Positions 1-8,510 of a stretch of DNA of 64,000 bases are shown here, in pieces. Position 1 is the first letter of the stretch. Every line of letters starts with the position of its first letter. The translations under genes were made by a program, and so were the position numbers. The notes under the pieces were generated by a model. It ran no database searches. It worked only from the letters and a program-made list of their open reading frames with translations, and was not told the DNA's origin. Source of the DNA: Urechidicola vernalis (GTDB taxonomy: Bacteria > Bacteroidota > Bacteroidia > Flavobacteriales > Flavobacteriaceae); the NCBI RefSeq assembly GCF_031846385.1, contig NZ_JAVRHV010000006.1, forward strand, positions 128,779 to 192,778. Reading direction: 5' to 3'.

Positions 1-23
1 GAATTAATTATAAGTAGATTTCT

Positions 24-31
24 TATCTTTG
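24..31 (+). promoter_or_regulatory. -7 promoter box (TATCTTTG) for the first operon
   Basis: This is an exact match to the Bacteroidetes -7 consensus TAnnTTTG. It ends 17 nt before the ATG at 49, the spacing seen at many genes in this window. It probably drives the small membrane protein and the close-packed genes behind it. Confidence 0.6.
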
Positions 32-48
32 CAACCTAAACGTTTTGT

Positions 49-234
49 ATGAAGTTAGTATTTGTAACTATTGGATTATTAGCCCTTGCAGTACTTGGAA
101 TTGCAATTAAAATTTGGGCCAAAAAAGACGGTGAATTTGCCGGAACTTGTGCTAGTCAAAACCCGATGCTTAATAAAGACGGTGAAGCGTGTGGTTTCTG
201 CGGTAAACTTCCTGAAAACTGTGAAAACAAATAA
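49..234 (+). CDS. small Cys-rich single-span membrane protein (61 aa)
   Basis: The protein has an N-terminal hydrophobic segment (about residues 3-23) followed by a short hydrophilic tail. The tail holds four cysteines (C34, C48, C51, C58), including a CGFC pair, which could bind metal or form disulfides. The start is fixed by a -7 box 17 nt upstream. The gene lies 3 nt before a glycosyltransferase and is probably co-transcribed with it. Proteins of this type are annotated in flavobacteria only as membrane or secreted protein. No function can be assigned, and the Cys2-Cys2 arrangement is an observation, not proof of metal binding. Confidence 0.7.
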   Translation: MKLVFVTIGLLALAVLGIAIKIWAKKDGEFAGTCASQNPMLNKDGEACGFCGKLPENCENK

Positions 235-237
235 TTA

Positions 238-1347
238 ATGCAAGTTGTTTTTGTAATTTTTATTGCAATTACCTGCATACAGTTATTTTATTTTCTTTTT
301 ATATTTTCTAGATTTTCATTTTTAAAACCGAATTACGTTAAAGGTTCAGATACACCTGTATCCGTTTTAGTTTGTGCCAGAAATGAAGCCAAAAATCTTC
401 CTCAATTACTTCCACAACTATTAAAGCAAAAACACACGAATTTTGAATTGGTATTAATCAATGATGGTTCTTATGATAGCACCCTTGAGATTTTTGAAGA
501 CTTTCAAGAAAAAAACATACATACACATGCCATCAAAATTGTAAATGTTGTTGAAAATGAGCAGTTTTGGGGAAATAAGAAATTTGCTCTTTCATTAGGC
601 ATTAAAGCAGCAACACATGAGCAGTTGCTTTTTACCGATGCTGATTGCGTTCCAAATTCTGAGCATTGGATTTCTGAAATGTCACATCATTTTTCAGATT
701 CCAAACAAATTGTTTTGGGCTATGGAGCCTATGAAAAGGTTAAAAACAGCCCACTAAACAAACTCATTAGATTCGAAACACTGTATACGGCCTTACAGTA
801 TTTTTCCTATGCTAAAATTGGATTACCATACATGGGGGTTGGGCGTAACTTGGCTTATAAAAAAAGTTTGTTTTTTAAGGCTGGCGGGTTTGCAAAACAC
901 ATGCACTTAAAATCAGGAGATGATGATTTATTTGTCAATATAAATGCAACAACAAAGAACACTGCATTGGCCTTTTCTACGAATAGTTTCACCAATTCAA
1001 AGCCAAATACAACTTTTAAAAATTGGATCCATCAAAAAAGAAGACATGTTTCTACAGCCAGTTTCTATAAAAGTACACATCAATTCTTTTTAGGACTCTC
1101 TTATAGTTCTCAATTATTATTTTGGTCATTTGCAATCTTTTTATTGGCTCTGCAATTCCAATGGAAAATTGTACTTGGAATCATTGGATTTAGAATGTTA
1201 GTACAATTATTTATTTTCGGTAAAACCGCCAAAAAATTAAATGAAAAAGACCTTATTCTATGGATTCCTTTTTTCGAACTATTTTTAATTGTGATACAAT
1301 TGTTTATATTTATAAAAAATAAAGTATCAAAACCCACACATTGGTAG
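238..1347 (+). CDS. family 2 glycosyltransferase, membrane-anchored
   Basis: This 369-aa protein probably transfers an activated sugar to a lipid or polysaccharide acceptor at the cytoplasmic face of the inner membrane. It has an N-terminal membrane segment (residues 1-24) and a GT-A fold starting with VSVLVCARNE. It carries an NDGS motif (about 75-78), a DAD nucleotide-sugar/metal motif near residue 134, and a QKRRH motif matching the Q/RxxRW acceptor signature. Hydrophobic C-terminal segments (about 286-360) complete the usual GT2 membrane layout. The substrate cannot be read from the sequence. It follows the small Cys protein by 3 nt and precedes the sigma factor by 6 nt, so the genes are probably one transcript. 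Confidence 0.85.
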   Translation: MQVVFVIFIAITCIQLFYFLFIFSRFSFLKPNYVKGSDTPVSVLVCARNEAKNLPQLLPQLLKQKHTNFELVLINDGSYDSTLEIFEDFQEKNIHTHAIKIVNVVENEQFWGNKKFALSLGIKAATHEQLLFTDADCVPNSEHWISEMSHHFSDSKQIVLGYGAYEKVKNSPLNKLIRFETLYTALQYFSYAKIGLPYMGVGRNLAYKKSLFFKAGGFAKHMHLKSGDDDLFVNINATTKNTALAFSTNSFTNSKPNTTFKNWIHQKRRHVSTASFYKSTHQFFLGLSYSSQLLFWSFAIFLLALQFQWKIVLGIIGFRMLVQLFIFGKTAKKLNEKDLILWIPFFELFLIVIQLFIFIKNKVSKPTHW

Positions 1348-1353
1348 TCTTTT

Positions 1354-1911
1354 ATGACCAATAAAGAAGAAATTCAAGAAATAATAAACAATGCACGTCT
1401 TGGACAAGAAAGTGCCTTTAAAAAATTGTTAAACACCTATTGGAGTGATGTATATCGGTTTCAATTTTCTAAGACCAATAATGAAAACGAAGCAGAAGAT
1501 ATTACCATAAAAACATTTGCCAAGGCTTTTGACAAAATAGACTTATACAGCGATAATTACAATTTCAAAACATGGATCATCTCCATTTCAAAAAATATTT
1601 TTATCGATTCTATAAGGGGTACAAAAAACGAAACCCTTTCTATTAATAAAGAAAATTCTGAAGCGTATCATATTTCTGACGATGCCCCTTCTCCAGAAGA
1701 TAAAATTATCATTGACCAAAATTTAGCGGAGTTATTGGGCCATATTAAAAAGTTAAAACCCAAGCAACAAGAAATTATAAACCTGCGTTTCTTTCAAGAG
1801 CTCAGTTATAAAGAAATTGCCGTTAAAATGAACGAACCCATGAGCTCAGTTAAAGTAAATTTATTACGAGCAAAAAAATTACTCTCAGATATCATTCATA
1901 AAGCAAAATGA
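1354..1911 (+). CDS. ECF-type RNA polymerase sigma factor
   Basis: At 185 aa this is the usual ECF length. Region 2 (about residues 20-95) contains the acidic segment ENEAEDITIKTFAKAF and FKTWIISISKN, matching the core-binding and -10 recognition helices. Region 4 (about 125-180) has KPKQQEIINLRFFQELSYKE and a helix-turn-helix. No anti-sigma gene is adjacent: the next gene overlaps it by 4 nt (ATGA) and encodes an NRAMP-like transporter. That coupling suggests joint expression with the transporter. The signal it responds to is unknown. Confidence 0.88.
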   Translation: MTNKEEIQEIINNARLGQESAFKKLLNTYWSDVYRFQFSKTNNENEAEDITIKTFAKAFDKIDLYSDNYNFKTWIISISKNIFIDSIRGTKNETLSINKENSEAYHISDDAPSPEDKIIIDQNLAELLGHIKKLKPKQQEIINLRFFQELSYKEIAVKMNEPMSSVKVNLLRAKKLLSDIIHKAK

Positions 1912-3122
1912 TTCAAAAAATAAAGTCCTTAGGTCCGGGTTTAATCTTTGCTGGCGCTTCTATTGGAGTTTCTCATTTGGTTATGTCTACTAAGTCTGGT
2001 GCTATTTATGGGTATGGACTAATCTGGGCGCTATTAATAGTACACGTATTCAAATATCCTTTTTTCCAATATGGCCCTAGGTATGCCACTGCAACCGGAG
2101 AAAGCTTAATAGACGGCTATAAAAAATTAGGTAACTGGGTACTTATCACCTATTTCATAATTGCTTTTATTTCTATGTTTACCATTCAGGCTGCAGTTAC
2201 AATTGTTACTGCAGGCTTGGCCATTAATCTTTTCGGTATTACTGATAACCCTGTAAACTGGAGTATTATTATTACAGTTATTTGTGTTTTAATTTTAATA
2301 CTCGGACGCTATAAATTGTTAGACAACTTGATGAAGGTTATTATTGTGGTGTTAACTATAACTACAATCACTTCGGTTGTTTTTGCAGGATTCAAAACCG
2401 GAACACCAATAGAATTCACTCAAATACTACCCAAAGGCACCATTGAAATAGGGTTTCTTATTGCATTTTTAGGTTGGATGCCTTCACCTCTAGATCTATC
2501 CGTAATTCATTCACTATGGGCAATAGAAAAGAAAAATGAAACTAAAACTTTTAACACCAAAAAAAGCATCCTAGATTTTAACATTGGATATATCGCCACA
2601 ATATTCTTAGGAGTTTGTTTTGTTTCGTTAGGGTATTTTGTAATGTTCGGAACTGGAAAAACCTTTAGTGCTAGTGCCGGAGGATTTGCACAACAACTGA
2701 TCGACTTATACACACAGAGCATAGGTACTTGGGCCTATTACATTATTGCAATTGCAGCATTTATCACCATGTTTAGTACCACCTTAACAACATTAGATGC
2801 ATCACCAAGAGCACTAGCCAAGGTTTTTGAGTTGTCTTTTCCTACTAAATTTAAAAAAGGGTATTGGTTCTGGATCGTACTTCTTGCTGCCGGCACCATT
2901 CTAATTTTACAATACTTTATGGAAAATATGAGTCAGTTGGTTTTTGTAGCTACTGTCTTATCCTTTTTAACAGCACCCTTCTTTGCTATTACAAACTTTA
3001 TTCTAATTTCAAGCAAACACACTCCTAAAGAATGGCGTCCTTCCTTAGCGATGAAAATACTGAGTTATTTAGGTATTTTTTTCTTAATTGGATTTAGTGT
3101 TTGGTATTTAATGAATTTGTAA
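1908..3122 (+). CDS. NRAMP-like transporter with non-canonical metal site
   Basis: This is a 404-aa polytopic membrane protein with about 11 hydrophobic segments and NRAMP-family spacing. It starts with GPG (residues 9-11) as in NRAMP TM1. The classical DPGN metal-binding motif is missing: the aligned stretch reads GASIGVSH, with the Asp replaced by Gly20 and the Asn by His23. TM6 keeps an MP pair (M191) but reads MPSPLDLSVIHS instead of MPHNLYLHS. The family annotation would be divalent metal transporter, yet the altered site makes Mn2+/Fe2+ transport uncertain. The start overlaps the sigma factor stop by 4 nt. The stop codon is embedded in the lipA promoter box. Confidence 0.78.
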   Translation: MIQKIKSLGPGLIFAGASIGVSHLVMSTKSGAIYGYGLIWALLIVHVFKYPFFQYGPRYATATGESLIDGYKKLGNWVLITYFIIAFISMFTIQAAVTIVTAGLAINLFGITDNPVNWSIIITVICVLILILGRYKLLDNLMKVIIVVLTITTITSVVFAGFKTGTPIEFTQILPKGTIEIGFLIAFLGWMPSPLDLSVIHSLWAIEKKNETKTFNTKKSILDFNIGYIATIFLGVCFVSLGYFVMFGTGKTFSASAGGFAQQLIDLYTQSIGTWAYYIIAIAAFITMFSTTLTTLDASPRALAKVFELSFPTKFKKGYWFWIVLLAAGTILILQYFMENMSQLVFVATVLSFLTAPFFAITNFILISSKHTPKEWRPSLAMKILSYLGIFFLIGFSVWYLMNL

Positions 3123-3127
3123 ATTTG
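3120..3127 (+). promoter_or_regulatory. -7 promoter box (TAAATTTG) for lipA
   Basis: Exact TAnnTTTG match whose first three bases are the TAA stop of the NRAMP-like gene. It ends 18 nt before the ATG at 3146 and supports that start over the TTG three bases earlier. Confidence 0.6.
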
Positions 3128-3145
3128 CAATCTAAATTTTAATTG

Positions 3146-4012
3146 ATGGCTGAGACTTCAACAGTTGAAAAAGTAAAGAAACCTAAATGGTTACGTGTAA
3201 AATTACCAACGGGTAAAAAATACACGGAATTAAGAGGACTTGTAAACAAATACGACTTACATACCATTTGTACTAGTGGTAGTTGTCCTAATATGGGCGA
3301 ATGTTGGGGAGAAGGTACTGCTACCTTTATGATTCTTGGAAATATTTGTACACGTTCTTGTGGGTTCTGTGGTGTAAAAACCGGAAGACCAGAAACAGTT
3401 GAATGGGCAGAGCCAGAAAAGGTTGCACGTTCTATAAAATTGATGAGCATTAAACATGCTGTCATCACATCTGTAGATAGAGACGATTTAAAAGATGGTG
3501 GTTCTATTATATGGGCAGAAACGGTAAAGGCGATCCGCCGTGCAAATCCAAAGACAACTTTAGAAACTTTAATTCCAGATTTTCAAGAAGACCATAAAGC
3601 CTTAGATCGTATTATAGAAGTTGCTCCAGAAGTAGTTTCTCATAATATTGAAACCGTAAGGAGATTGACACGTGAAGTTAGAATCCAAGCAAAATATGAT
3701 AGAAGTTTAGCAGTTCTTAAATACTTAAAAGACCAAGGAATTAAAAGAACAAAGTCAGGAATAATGTTAGGCCTTGGTGAGACTGAAGAGGAAGTAATAC
3801 AATCTATGCAAGATTTGGCAGATGCAAATGTAGACATTGTTACCATTGGACAATACTTACAACCAAGTAAAAAACATTTACCAGTTAAAGAATTTATTAC
3901 TCCAGAACAATTCAAAAAATACGAAGAGATTGGTAAGAAAATGGGCTTTAGACACGTAGAAAGTGGCGCTTTGGTTCGTTCTTCTTATAAAGCACATAAA
4001 CATATGGAATAG
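3146..4012 (+). CDS. lipA: lipoyl synthase
   Basis: LipA is a radical-SAM enzyme that inserts two sulfurs into octanoyl groups on lipoyl domains of 2-oxoacid dehydrogenases and GcvH. At 288 aa it has family length. It shows the auxiliary cluster motif with C42, C47 and C53 (CTSGSCPNMGEC), the SAM cluster CTRSCGFC (C68, C72, C75), and the C-terminal RSSY motif that ligates the auxiliary cluster. The ATG at 3146 is preferred over a TTG at 3143 because of the upstream -7 box. The lpdA product, encoded about 10 kb downstream, acts on the same cofactor. A strong terminator follows. Confidence 0.97.
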   Translation: MAETSTVEKVKKPKWLRVKLPTGKKYTELRGLVNKYDLHTICTSGSCPNMGECWGEGTATFMILGNICTRSCGFCGVKTGRPETVEWAEPEKVARSIKLMSIKHAVITSVDRDDLKDGGSIIWAETVKAIRRANPKTTLETLIPDFQEDHKALDRIIEVAPEVVSHNIETVRRLTREVRIQAKYDRSLAVLKYLKDQGIKRTKSGIMLGLGETEEEVIQSMQDLADANVDIVTIGQYLQPSKKHLPVKEFITPEQFKKYEEIGKKMGFRHVESGALVRSSYKAHKHME

Positions 4013-4101
4013 GTGATTAAACCTTTTACAAATTTAAGCGTCTAATTAGTAAATGGATTTTTCATAGGACCATTTTACATATAGTTAAGTTATTAGTTTA
4101 C

Positions 4102-4128
4102 ATGCCCTCCATCTGGAGGGCATTTTTC
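4102..4128 (+). terminator. rho-independent terminator after lipA
   Basis: A GC-rich perfect stem ATGCCCTCC/GGAGGGCAT (4102-4110 with 4115-4123) and a 4-nt loop are followed by a run of T. It separates lipA from the YtxH trio. Confidence 0.85.
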
Positions 4129-4144
4129 ATTTAAAAAGATTCAT

Positions 4145-4152
4145 TATATTTA
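4145..4152 (+). promoter_or_regulatory. -7-like box (TATATTTA) for the YtxH operon
   Basis: TAnnTTTA differs from the -7 consensus only in the last base. It ends 19 nt before the ATG at 4172, the usual spacing here, and supports that start. Confidence 0.45.
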
Positions 4153-4171
4153 CTTTTCTAATTTGTATGCT

Positions 4172-4507
4172 ATGTCTAAAGAATCCAATTTACTTGCAGG
4201 ATTAATTATAGGAGTTGCCGCAGGTGCCGTTGCCGGTTTAATGCTCGCTCCATCATCAGGGAAAGAAACCAGAGAAGCCCTTAAAAACAAAACCAAGGGA
4301 TTGAAAGCAGATTTAGATGCCAAACTTAATGCTCTGGATGAAAATGTTGTTGACGATTTGAAAGAAAAATTTAGTGATGTAAAAGAAGAAGCATCGGCTG
4401 AATATAAAAAAGTGGCTGCAAAAGTTCGGAAATTGGAACAAGAGATTGAAGACAAAATAAAGTCGCTTCGCCAACAAGCAGATAAACTTAATACCGAAAA
4501 CTCTTAA
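4172..4507 (+). CDS. YtxH-domain protein
   Basis: This 111-aa protein has a Gly/Ala-rich N-terminal membrane helix (about residues 7-27, ending LAPSSGKETR). A long charged, probably coiled-coil helix follows (about 35-108). This is the YtxH layout, a family linked to general stress in Firmicutes. The biochemical role is unknown. The ATG at 4172 is chosen over an upstream TTG (4163) because of the -7 box. It heads a three-gene operon with a holin-like membrane protein and a small basic protein. Confidence 0.8.
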   Translation: MSKESNLLAGLIIGVAAGAVAGLMLAPSSGKETREALKNKTKGLKADLDAKLNALDENVVDDLKEKFSDVKEEASAEYKKVAAKVRKLEQEIEDKIKSLRQQADKLNTENS

Positions 4508-4515
4508 ATTTTGCT

Positions 4516-4866
4516 ATGATAGATCTTTTAAAAGAGTATTTAGAGAAACGAGTTCAACTTGTAAAATATGAGTTGATCGGAATTTTTGCCAACGTTGCTT
4601 CTGGTTTGGTAACGTCTTTACTACTCCTTGTTTTGGCACTATTTATATTATGCATGTTCAGTTTTGCCTTGGCTTTTTGGCTTGGACAACTCCTAGACAA
4701 TACAGCCCTTGGCTTCGCATGTGTAGGCGGATTTTATACTTTACTATTCATTATTTACATGTTTGTTAGCAAAGACAAAGTAGAACTTAAAATAAAGGAC
4801 CAGATAGTAAAGTCTGCTTTATCTGCTGAAGGAAAAGAAAACAACTCAATTGAATCAGAATCTTAA
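4516..4866 (+). CDS. phage-holin-family/YqjE-like membrane protein
   Basis: The 116-aa protein has a short amphipathic N-terminus (LLKEYLEKRVQLVKYEL) and two adjacent transmembrane segments (about residues 23-50 and 60-82), with a charged C-terminal tail. This matches the PF07332-type putative holin family, whose chromosomal members often sit beside YtxH/YqjD-like proteins. Nothing else here suggests a prophage, so the holin label should not be read as lysis function. It lies 8 nt after the YtxH gene and 3 nt before the next gene. Confidence 0.75.
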   Translation: MIDLLKEYLEKRVQLVKYELIGIFANVASGLVTSLLLLVLALFILCMFSFALAFWLGQLLDNTALGFACVGGFYTLLFIIYMFVSKDKVELKIKDQIVKSALSAEGKENNSIESES

Positions 4867-4869
4867 ATT

Positions 4870-5226
4870 ATGAGTATTAAAACGTATCAAGATTTAATTG
4901 CGGCTAAAAAAGAGTTAAAACAAGAAATTACAACTGTAGAGACTGCCATTAAAGACAATAAACTTCTCAGGTTTTCGAGCACTATAATTGATGGTAAATC
5001 ATTGAAAAAACCCATCATAGAAACTTTAGGCGGACTCGATTTAAAAAATGTCTTAGCCAGCCCCTTAGGTAGTTTGGCAAGTACTTTCTTTCTTTCTAAT
5101 AAGTATGTTCGAAAATATTTTGTTGCCTTCACAATTCTGAAAGAAACAATTCCTTATGCTTATGGAAAAATAAAGGAAATGTTAGAGCAGCAAGAAAATC
5201 TTAAAAAAGATATTAATCAAACTTAA
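4870..5226 (+). CDS. conserved small protein of the YtxH/holin-like operon
   Basis: The product is 118 aa. Residues 1-35 look helical and charged. The centre (about 55-82) is weakly hydrophobic (LASPLGSLASTFFLS), and the C-terminal helix is basic. I do not recognise the family. It follows the holin-like gene by 3 nt and is probably the third member of the same module, perhaps membrane-associated. Its last 14 nt overlap the end of the convergent permease gene at 5213. Confidence 0.65.
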   Translation: MSIKTYQDLIAAKKELKQEITTVETAIKDNKLLRFSSTIIDGKSLKKPIIETLGGLDLKNVLASPLGSLASTFFLSNKYVRKYFVAFTILKETIPYAYGKIKEMLEQQENLKKDINQT

Positions 5227-6448
5227 TAGCCTTTACTGGACTTATTTTGGTTATGATATAAGACGGAATTAGCAACATTAACAAACACAGTAAAAGTGTT
5301 CCAATATTTAACAACACAATATATCCCACACTAATATAAACAGGAGCTTCACGCACATAATAAGTGTCTGGGTCTAAGGTTATCACTCCAAAATACTGTT
5401 GAATCAACAACAAACTGATTCCTATTAAATTTCCCCAAAACAAACCTCTTAAAATAATATAAGATGCATTGTACAAGAATAGTTTTCGTACGCTCCAATT
5501 AGTACTGCCCAATGATTTTAAAATCCCAATCATTTGAGTTCGTTCTAGAATTAGCACAAGCAAAGCTGTAATCATATTAATTCCAGCTACTAAAATCATT
5601 ATGATAATGATTAAAGCTATATTATTATCAAACAACTTAATCCATTCAAATATACCAGGGTATTTACTTAAAATAGTTGTTGTATTAAGTTCAGATGGTG
5701 TTTCTGCGTATATCTGGTCCCCTTTAAAACGAATCATGTTAAAGTCATTTACAAAAATTTCAAAACCTCCCACCTGATTCGAATCCCATTTATTCAATCG
5801 TTGTATTTGTTTTAGATCTGCAAAAACAACACTTTCGTCAAACTCTTGCATTCCTGAATTGTAAATACCAACCACTTTAAACTTTCGAACACTCGGTGGT
5901 TTTGAAATATCCTCTTTTAAAAAGAAGGTATTGAACTCGTCTCCAACTTTAAATTGCAATCGATTGCTAATATGCTCAGACAACAGTACCTCCTCACTAT
6001 ATTCATCTCCAAATACAGGTAATGCACCTTCTACCAAATACTCTTGTAAAAATTGCCAATCGTACTCTTGCCCTACTCCTTTTACAACAACACCTTCAAA
6101 ATCAGTTTCCGTTTTAATAATTGCAGGTTTTGTAGCATAGGCTTGTATATGCCTAATTCCATCTACCAAATTAAAATCTGGGTAAAAAGATTGCTCCGCA
6201 GACACCGGTACTAAGGTTATTTCAGAATTGTTATTGTCGAAATTGGTAATTTGAACATGCCCATTAAACCCGGCAACCTTATCTCTAATTTTATCTTGCA
6301 AACCAATACCCGTTGCAATGGCAATCATCATGATTATAATTCCCAATGAAATTGCCACTATGGCAATTTTTATAATTGGTGATGAAATACTACTTTTATG
6401 CTTAGCAGATTTCGTTAGCCTTTTTGCAATAAATAATTCGTAATTCAA
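5213..6448 (-). CDS. LolC/LolE-type ABC permease (FtsX family)
   Basis: This 411-aa inner-membrane protein matches lipoprotein-releasing system permeases. It has one N-terminal TM (about residues 25-50), a periplasmic MacB-like domain (about 55-265), and three C-terminal TMs of the FtsX domain (about 275-405). Such proteins pass lipoproteins to LolA using an ATPase (LolD), which is not encoded nearby. The start codon is TTG at 6448. No ATG lies in a usable place, MNYELFIAKRL fits family N-termini, and a TATTTTTG box lies 25 nt upstream on the minus strand. The start is 8 bp from the divergent NamZ-like gene. Confidence 0.88.
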   Translation of the reverse strand: MNYELFIAKRLTKSAKHKSSISSPIIKIAIVAISLGIIIMMIAIATGIGLQDKIRDKVAGFNGHVQITNFDNNNSEITLVPVSAEQSFYPDFNLVDGIRHIQAYATKPAIIKTETDFEGVVVKGVGQEYDWQFLQEYLVEGALPVFGDEYSEEVLLSEHISNRLQFKVGDEFNTFFLKEDISKPPSVRKFKVVGIYNSGMQEFDESVVFADLKQIQRLNKWDSNQVGGFEIFVNDFNMIRFKGDQIYAETPSELNTTTILSKYPGIFEWIKLFDNNIALIIIIMILVAGINMITALLVLILERTQMIGILKSLGSTNWSVRKLFLYNASYIILRGLFWGNLIGISLLLIQQYFGVITLDPDTYYVREAPVYISVGYIVLLNIGTLLLCLLMLLIPSYIITKISPVKAIKFD

Positions 6449-6456
6449 ATTAAAAC

Positions 6457-7650
6457 ATGGTACAAGTTCGATTCAAAAATACACAATTCTTTTCGGTTAT
6501 ATTCATCCTATTTTCGATGATTTCTTGTGCGCAAAGCAATGCAATAAACGAAAAGGAAATAATTGTATCTGCAAACAGAACAAGTGCGTATTTACCGTTA
6601 TTGCAGAACAAAAAAGTTGCTATAGTTTCTAATCAAACGAGTGTTATTTTTAAAGAAAACGGCAATACCCACATAATTGACTCCCTATTGAGTCTGAACA
6701 TTAATGTTGTAAAAGCCTTTGCACCTGAACATGGTTTTAGAGGTAAGGCAGATGCTGGTGAACATGTTGAAGATGGTATCGATACCAAAACAGGGCTTCC
6801 AATAATTTCATTACACGGCAAAAACAGAAAACCACAACCCGATACTTTAGAGGGTGTTGACATTGTTTTGTTCGATATACAAGATGTAGGGGTTCGTTTT
6901 TACACCTATATTTCTACCATGAGTAATGTAATGGAGGCTTGTGCTGAACAAGGAATTCCGGTTATTGTATTGGACAGGCCTAACCCTAACGGGCATTATA
7001 TTGATGGCCCAACTTTGAAACCTGAACACAAAAGTTTTCTGGGCATGCACCCTATACCTCTAGTGTATGGAATGACCATTGGCGAATATGCACATATGGT
7101 AAACGGTGAAGGTTGGCTTAAAAACAATATTAAATGCGATTTAATTGTAATTGAATTAATAAATTACACACATCATTCGGAATATCATTTACCAATAAGA
7201 CCTTCTCCGAACTTACCAAATGATCAATCCATTAACCTCTACCCTAGTTTAGGTTTTTTTGAAGGCACCCCAATTAACGCAGGTCGCGGAACTGAATTCC
7301 AATTTCAACGCTATGGCTCTCCAAATTTTCCAATTTCTGAATTCACTTATACGCCAGCACCTAATTTTGGATCTAAATATCCAAAACATGAAGGCAAGGA
7401 ATGTAACGGAGTTGATCTAAGTACAACGCCAAGACAATCAAAAGTAAACATGACATGGTTGGTCGATGCCTATCAAAAATCACCAGATAAGGAGGCCTTT
7501 TTTGGTAAAACATTTACAATTCATGCGGGCTCCCCAAAATTAAAAGAACAGTTGAAAAATGGTTTGTCTGCCCTGGAGATTGAGAGTTCTTGGAAAGTTG
7601 AAATCGAAAAATTTAAACAAATTAGAGAAAAACATCTGATATACAGATAG
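6457..7650 (+). CDS. NamZ-like exo-beta-N-acetylmuramidase (DUF1343) lipoprotein
   Basis: The 397-aa protein begins with a signal sequence and lipobox ending MISC, so it is probably a lipoprotein. It then follows the PF07075 (DUF1343) layout: VAIVSNQTSV, APEHGFRGKADAGE, DGIDTKTGLPIISL, DIQDVGVRFYTY and DRPNPNGHYIDGP. Members such as B. subtilis NamZ release terminal MurNAc from muropeptide glycans, so peptidoglycan turnover is the likely role. It is divergent from the Lol-type permease with only 8 bp between starts. The permease promoter box therefore lies inside this coding region. A clear -7 box for this gene was not found. Confidence 0.88.
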   Translation: MVQVRFKNTQFFSVIFILFSMISCAQSNAINEKEIIVSANRTSAYLPLLQNKKVAIVSNQTSVIFKENGNTHIIDSLLSLNINVVKAFAPEHGFRGKADAGEHVEDGIDTKTGLPIISLHGKNRKPQPDTLEGVDIVLFDIQDVGVRFYTYISTMSNVMEACAEQGIPVIVLDRPNPNGHYIDGPTLKPEHKSFLGMHPIPLVYGMTIGEYAHMVNGEGWLKNNIKCDLIVIELINYTHHSEYHLPIRPSPNLPNDQSINLYPSLGFFEGTPINAGRGTEFQFQRYGSPNFPISEFTYTPAPNFGSKYPKHEGKECNGVDLSTTPRQSKVNMTWLVDAYQKSPDKEAFFGKTFTIHAGSPKLKEQLKNGLSALEIESSWKVEIEKFKQIREKHLIYR

Positions 7651-7758
7651 ATGCGTTCAAATTCCAAATCGAAAAAATCGAGGAGGCACGGTGCTTTAAA
7701 TGGTTTTTTTCGACGAACCATTATTCAGATACGTAAATTGAGTCATTAATTTTATTCT

Positions 7759-7766
7759 TATATTTG
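7759..7766 (+). promoter_or_regulatory. -7 promoter box (TATATTTG)
   Basis: Exact TAnnTTTG match ending 19 nt before the ATG at 7786. It probably drives the two outer-membrane barrel genes and the serine hydrolase behind them. Confidence 0.6.
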
Positions 7767-7785
7767 ATAAGCTTAAAACGAACAA

Positions 7786-8496
7786 ATGAAAAAAATCACA
7801 CTAATTTTATTCCTTTTCCTGACCGTTATTGGCTTCAGTCAAAGCAATCCAATAGAAAAAGAGAATAACCGTAACTGGGACAATACGATGTTTGCTGGAA
7901 ATAAGTTCACGTATGGTAGTAGTGATAAATGGCGTCATTCAGCAGAGTTTCAAACACGATACAAAGATGATTTAGGAGCCTTAGATAATTGGTTGGTAGA
8001 ATATGCTGGGACTTATTTGTATAAAAAAAATTGGGAAATCGTTCCCGATTTCAGGTTTACAAGAAAGCCAGAACGTTATGAATATAGGCCTGGAATTGGG
8101 GTAATCTACAAAAGCATCAATGAAGAGAAACGCACACAATTAGTTCACCAAGTTAAATACCAATATGACATAAGAACTGAAGGTGAACCTAATTCTCATG
8201 GACTGCGGTATGTTGCATTTTATAATAAAGTAATTAATGATGAATTGGTAATTACAGCCCTAGCCGGCGGGTTATTTGAATTTGGAGAAGAATTCAATGG
8301 CTTTTTAGGTCTAAGAACCGGAGTAAGTGCTGCCTACGTTATAAACAAAGCCCATTCAGTTAATATAGGGTACTTCTATGGATTAATAAACGAGAAAACC
8401 AATGACTATACCAATGTAGGAGTCTTCTCTCTTTCATTAATTATTAACATCAGTAGAGATTACAAATATTTACCTGCAAAGTATTTTACTTTGTAA
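7786..8496 (+). CDS. DUF2490 outer-membrane protein
   Basis: This 236-aa protein has an N-terminal signal peptide ending near GFSQS. Alternating beta-strand-rich sequence with aromatic strand ends follows, as expected for an outer-membrane beta-barrel. Motifs such as WRHSAEFQTRYKDD, the RKPERYEYRPGIGV segment and the HQVKYQYD segment fit DUF2490. The family has no firm biochemical role. It is followed after 14 nt by a second barrel protein and then a serine hydrolase, so the three may share a transcript. Confidence 0.8.
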   Translation: MKKITLILFLFLTVIGFSQSNPIEKENNRNWDNTMFAGNKFTYGSSDKWRHSAEFQTRYKDDLGALDNWLVEYAGTYLYKKNWEIVPDFRFTRKPERYEYRPGIGVIYKSINEEKRTQLVHQVKYQYDIRTEGEPNSHGLRYVAFYNKVINDELVITALAGGLFEFGEEFNGFLGLRTGVSAAYVINKAHSVNIGYFYGLINEKTNDYTNVGVFSLSLIINISRDYKYLPAKYFTL

Positions 8497-8510
8497 ATTC
8501 TTTTTATTTT

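Noticed and set aside
4516..4866. Holin-like gene as evidence of a prophage
   Set aside because: No other phage genes, integrase or attachment repeats were seen nearby. The YtxH-holin-like pairing is a normal chromosomal operon in many bacteria.
6430..6457. -7 box for the NamZ-like gene
   Set aside because: No sequence matching TAnnTTTG or TAnnTTTA was found in the 8-bp divergent gap or just inside the permease gene, so none was annotated.
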